From assembly GCF_946998875.1 (NCBI RefSeq), contig NZ_CAMQAY010000005.1, positions 1 through 62,079 on the forward strand: a stretch of 62,079 bases of DNA, given 5' to 3'. Of the stretch, positions 59,382-62,079 are shown in pieces. Each line of letters begins with the position of its first letter. The first letter of the stretch is position 1. The position numbers and the translations under genes were made by a program. This DNA is from an uncultured Peptoniphilus sp. Lineage in GTDB: Bacteria; Bacillota; Clostridia; Tissierellales; Peptoniphilaceae. The notes under the pieces were generated by a model. It did not search any database, was not told the DNA's origin, and worked only from the letters and a program-made list of their open reading frames with translations.

Positions 59382-60293
59382 TCATGAAATTACTTTTCTA
59401 AATATATTTATGAGTTTTTTTAGATAAAAAGTATCATCTTTTGAAATTAAATCTTTTATCTTTTTTCCTTCCTTTTCCCTTACAACATTATTAGCTAAAA
59501 TATTTTTGAACTTCTTGTCCATTTTAGATGTTACAAAATAATTATCAAGTTTTAATATTATTTTATCATTACATAATTTTATTTTTACTGCCAGTACACT
59601 ATCACCATAATCATAAATATTAGCAAATTTAAATTTGTTTATACTAAAAATTTCAAATTCCTTATTTAATTTGGGATTTACATTTCCAAAAGATATAAAA
59701 AACGCGTCATTTATAAAAAATATAATCGTTATAATGTAAGCAATAATATATAAAGTAATTACAAAATAATCCCATTTTAATATGCATTTAATAATAATCA
59801 AAAAAATCAAAATGCCAAAACTTTTAAGTAAAAATTTCAATAATTCTTTTATAACTGCAATTGAATTATTACAATTAGAATTTAACTTTTCTCCTATTAT
59901 AATACTATATAAAAATGAAGGAAATCTTATAAAAAAAATAAAAACCGTAAGATAAACAAATTTTATTAAAATTTTTATTTTATTTGTAGAAATGTCTTTT
60001 ATCATGATTACTTTTTCTGCGTTAAATACAATATTAAATATTATAAAATTTGCTACAAAAAAAAGTACTAAAAAAGAAAATAACAGAAAAATACTTTCAA
60101 AAAAATCCTTTTTCTTTAATCGTGAAAAATACTTTGTTGGTATTTTGTAATACATATAGTAATTATAAGAAATAAAATATTGAACAAGTGCTTGAATTAT
60201 TATTGTTGAAAAAGTTATTATCTTAATAATCCCTACAACAATTTCTATTAAATCAAAAGATTTTGTACTGTTCACCATAAAATTTAAAAACAT
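59382..60293 (-). CDS. Multi-pass membrane protein, unknown
   Basis: The protein is 303 residues with five or six hydrophobic helices (about 15-45, 65-95, 108-130, 150-168, 172-195) rich in Ile, Phe and Lys, and a soluble C-terminal third (FEIFSINKFKFANIYDYGDSVLAVKIKL, later LISKDDTFYLKKLINIF). No family is recognised. It is even more AT-rich than the core genes and is flanked by the AlbA_2 regulator and an AT-rich desert, so it is likely accessory. A GAGAGGATTGAGAAT site precedes the ATG. Confidence 0.75.
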   Translation of the reverse strand: MFLNFMVNSTKSFDLIEIVVGIIKIITFSTIIIQALVQYFISYNYYMYYKIPTKYFSRLKKKDFFESIFLLFSFLVLFFVANFIIFNIVFNAEKVIMIKDISTNKIKILIKFVYLTVFIFFIRFPSFLYSIIIGEKLNSNCNNSIAVIKELLKFLLKSFGILIFLIIIKCILKWDYFVITLYIIAYIITIIFFINDAFFISFGNVNPKLNKEFEIFSINKFKFANIYDYGDSVLAVKIKLCNDKIILKLDNYFVTSKMDKKFKNILANNVVREKEGKKIKDLISKDDTFYLKKLINIFRKVIS

Positions 60294-61040
60294 ATTCTCA
60301 ATCCTCTCTTAATAAATAATTTTACGAAATTTAAAAAATAAAATAATTATAAAAATTTTTATTTAATAATTAAGTTTATTTATAGATTTAACATATATTA
60401 TTCATATTTCAATTTTTTATTAAAACCATAATTACCATCCCCTTTTAATTTTGCATCAAAATAAAAAAATCTTTCATATAGAATATACCTGAAATCTTAT
60501 ATTTTTTTAGATCTATTATAAAATTCTTAAAATTATTTAAGCCTAGATGACTTATTCTATATTATTCCTATTAAAAAAGTATTTTTAAGAATTTATTCTA
60601 GAATATTTTACATATTAGTTAAGTAATTCAAAAATAATCTTTTTAAATTTTACTTTTACTAATATTCCTATTGAGAATATACCAAATAAATTCACATATT
60701 TTTAAATTTCAAAAAACTTTTTAAAGTTCTTACATTTAATGTAACTTAAACTAAAAAATTATTTTAGAAACTTAGAAAATTAATATCTACTAATATATAG
60801 GATTTTAATTCAAACAATATTCCTACAATATAAATACCTTAAAATCAGAAATATTTTTTATTTTTTGAAAATCCATTTTTAAAAGTAGTTAAGCTAAGAA
60901 CTTTTACCTATGATAAACATAACTGAAAATTTAATATTTTTTAGATTTTTTGCAAAAAAATATAAATAAATTTCACTTCACTTTAATAATTACTTAATCA
61001 AAAGAAAAATTATATTGAAAATAAAAATTTTTTTTTCATC
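60294..61040. other. Long AT-rich intergenic region
   Basis: About 750 bases of extreme AT content with no open frame longer than a few dozen codons on either strand. The words AATATTCCTA and TATTCCTATT recur (near 60560, 60661, 60820), and the stretches around 60490-60525 and 60923-60960 (ACCTGAAATCTTATATTTTTTT-like against ACTGAAAATTTAATATTTTTT) look like a degraded duplication. I see no RNA gene or clear promoter. It may be decayed mobile DNA. Confidence 0.5.
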
Positions 61041-61070
61041 AAAAAAGGACTCTGCCATATAGGCAAAGTC
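61041..61070 (-). terminator. Second terminator after the surface protein gene
   Basis: Minus-strand stem GACTTTGCC/GGCAGAGTC (61062-61070 with 61048-61056, one G-T pair) runs into TTTTTT. Confidence 0.85.
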
Positions 61071-61085
61071 TAAAAATATGTAAAA

Positions 61086-61109
61086 GAAAAGACCGATTGC
61101 TCGGTCTTT
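61086..61109 (-). terminator. First terminator after the surface protein gene
   Basis: A perfect 9-bp stem AAAGACCGA/TCGGTCTTT (61088-61096 with 61101-61109) is followed on the minus strand by TCTTTT. It lies 15 bases beyond the stop at 61124. Confidence 0.88.
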
Positions 61110-61123
61110 CTTTATTGCACAAC

Positions 61124-62079
61124 TTATCTTCTAATATAAATTGTAGCACTCTTATCATTTTGGTTCCATTCAATGTCTTGGTTTGTACCGTCAAGAGTAT
61201 GTCCGTTAGTCATACCAAATACATTGGCAACATTTGTTACAGAAACAAGAATTCTGTCCTTAATGTTAAGTGGTTTAGAATCCATCTTGATAATCTTTCC
61301 ATTAGAAAGCACTATTTCATTTCCGTCGATTTGAATGCTTGCAGTCAAACCGTTCTTAGTGAATCTTGCTGTTCTAGTAGAGTTATCCCATTCAACTTCT
61401 GCTCCAATAGCTTCTGCTACATATCTTAGTGGAAGCATTGTTCTGTCGTTTTGAAGAACAGGAGTTACATCCATTGTGCGTTTAGTTACAACGCCATTTC
61501 TTACTACATCATATTCATAGTCGTTGATGCGGAATACATACCATAATGTGTCGTGAATTGGAGTAACTCTCTTTTCTGGTTCTGCATAAACAGAGATTGT
61601 TGGAACATATTCATGTCTGTGTCCACCTGGGAAGTAATACCAGTCGTCTCCTGGGATATACCAGTCGTCTCCAGGGTAACCATTTCCATTGTCGTCTCTA
61701 AATATTTTGTGACCATTAACATCTACAATAACTGTAGTGCTTCCGTCTGGAAGGTCAGGGTCAATAATTGTAACTACAATAGGTCCATCTACATTAGTTC
61801 CTGGAGTAACTTCTACTTCTCCATTATTTGGATTTATTACTACTGGTATATCTTTTCCGTCTTCGTCCTTAGCAGTAACTTTTGTATCACCGTCAGGATT
61901 ATTAACAACTACGCCAGTTCCTTGTTTGTCATTTGTAGGATCTACTGGTTTTACGTTTGAGTTGTCAACTGTTGTTTTGTCTCCTGCAGGTGTTTCACTA
62001 TTATTATCGTCTACACCTTTTGTATGACCTTCTACTGGTACTTCAAATGTTTTGTCTTTATCAAAGTCGCCATCTTTTA
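61124..62079 (-). CDS. C-terminal part of a large surface protein with copper-amine-oxidase-N-like domain
   Basis: The frame is open from the stop at 61124 to the window edge (318 codons), so the start is outside. The visible part has an Asp/Asn-rich region of possible Ig-like or linker type (VDGPIVVTIIDPDLPDGSTT; TVIVDVNGHKIFRDDNGNG), then a tandem PGDDWY motif (about 61630-61680), and a C-terminal domain with VTPVLQNDRTMLPLRYVAEA, EVEWDNSTRTARF and DRILVSVTNVANVFG. That is the copper amine oxidase N-terminal-like (stalk) fold used as a C-terminal module in surface proteins of anaerobic cocci. It is probably secreted or wall-bound. Confidence 0.85.
   Translation of the reverse strand, partial: KDGDFDKDKTFEVPVEGHTKGVDDNNSETPAGDKTTVDNSNVKPVDPTNDKQGTGVVVNNPDGDTKVTAKDEDGKDIPVVINPNNGEVEVTPGTNVDGPIVVTIIDPDLPDGSTTVIVDVNGHKIFRDDNGNGYPGDDWYIPGDDWYYFPGGHRHEYVPTISVYAEPEKRVTPIHDTLWYVFRINDYEYDVVRNGVVTKRTMDVTPVLQNDRTMLPLRYVAEAIGAEVEWDNSTRTARFTKNGLTASIQIDGNEIVLSNGKIIKMDSKPLNIKDRILVSVTNVANVFGMTNGHTLDGTNQDIEWNQNDKSATIYIRR

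Noticed and set aside
59382..61040. Prophage or insertion-sequence remnant
   Set aside because: No integrase, transposase, phage structural gene, terminal inverted repeat or target duplication was recognised, so only 'accessory-looking' is claimed.
61553..62027. Plus-strand frames opposite the surface protein gene
   Set aside because: The minus-strand frame is open to the window edge, encodes a recognisable domain and is closed by two minus-strand terminators; the plus frames are shadows.

Overview
The window comes from a low-GC, AT-rich, Gram-positive anaerobe. The combination of HrcA/CIRCE and CtsR heat-shock systems, a glmS ribozyme, zinc-type L28, an SLH-domain surface protein, a surface protein with a copper-amine-oxidase-N-like C-terminus and a signal-less parvulin fits the Clostridia/Tissierellia, most likely a Peptoniphilus/Anaerococcus-like member of the Peptoniphilaceae. 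That placement is inferred from gene content and codon/base use, not from a database match. Most of the window is ordinary chromosomal core. About 57.4-61.1 kb is accessory-looking.

Layout. 0-9 kb (minus strand): a patatin-like protein cut by the window edge, then a CIRCE-controlled heat-shock operon hrcA-grpE-dnaK-dnaJ that runs on into ribosome/tRNA modification genes (prmA, rsmE, mtaB), DUF1284 and a HIT protein. 9.4-12.9 kb (plus): lepB-lepA-hemW. 13-16.6 kb (minus): comEC-holA-rpsT. 16.7-18.3 kb (plus): a strange AlaX/alanyl-tRNA-editing-like protein that has lost its zinc ligands. 18.3-24.3 kb (minus): small hypotheticals, a P-loop protein with a YhcC-like radical SAM protein, DUF1292, PepD, a RelA/SpoT-like protein and a cytosolic parvulin. 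24.5-27.9 kb (plus): a glmS ribozyme with glmS, and a CorC/HlyC-type protein. 27.9-30.5 kb (minus): a hypothetical, an SLH protein, and an unknown-hemerythrin operon under a perfect CRP/FNR-type palindrome. 30.6-36.2 kb (minus): asp23-fakA-recG-rsmD-coaD-coiled-coil protein. 36.4 kb: rpmB, followed by three terminators. 36.7-39.4 kb: divergent folC and brnQ. 39.5-45.3 kb (minus): ctsR-mcsA-mcsB-clpC-radA behind two CtsR boxes; the McsB has lost its catalytic motifs. 45.5-48.2 kb: a small exported protein and an EF-G paralogue. 48.4 kb: comEA (plus). 49-56.9 kb (minus): a two-component system with a lipoprotein and a small membrane protein, guaB, and DUF5317-cdaA-cdaR. 57-62 kb: yjdM/phnA, an 18-bp degenerate repeat block, a small-RNA-like locus, an AlbA_2/Schlafen-type regulator with a four-copy dyad operator, a multi-pass membrane protein, an AT-rich desert and the C-terminal part of a large surface protein.

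How it fits together. Two protein-quality-control operons, each with its own repressor (HrcA at CIRCE, CtsR at its heptad repeats), lie 36 kb apart. The clpC operon appears to carry a pseudo-arginine-kinase that keeps the phosphoarginine-binding motif, so CtsR/ClpC control may differ from that of Bacillus. Cell-wall precursor supply (glmS ribozyme), c-di-AMP synthesis (cdaA/cdaR), a ppGpp-synthetase-like protein and DNA-uptake genes (comEA, comEC) complete the housekeeping content. Several genes use TTG starts with strong Shine-Dalgarno sequences, including all of the first three genes of the two-component operon.
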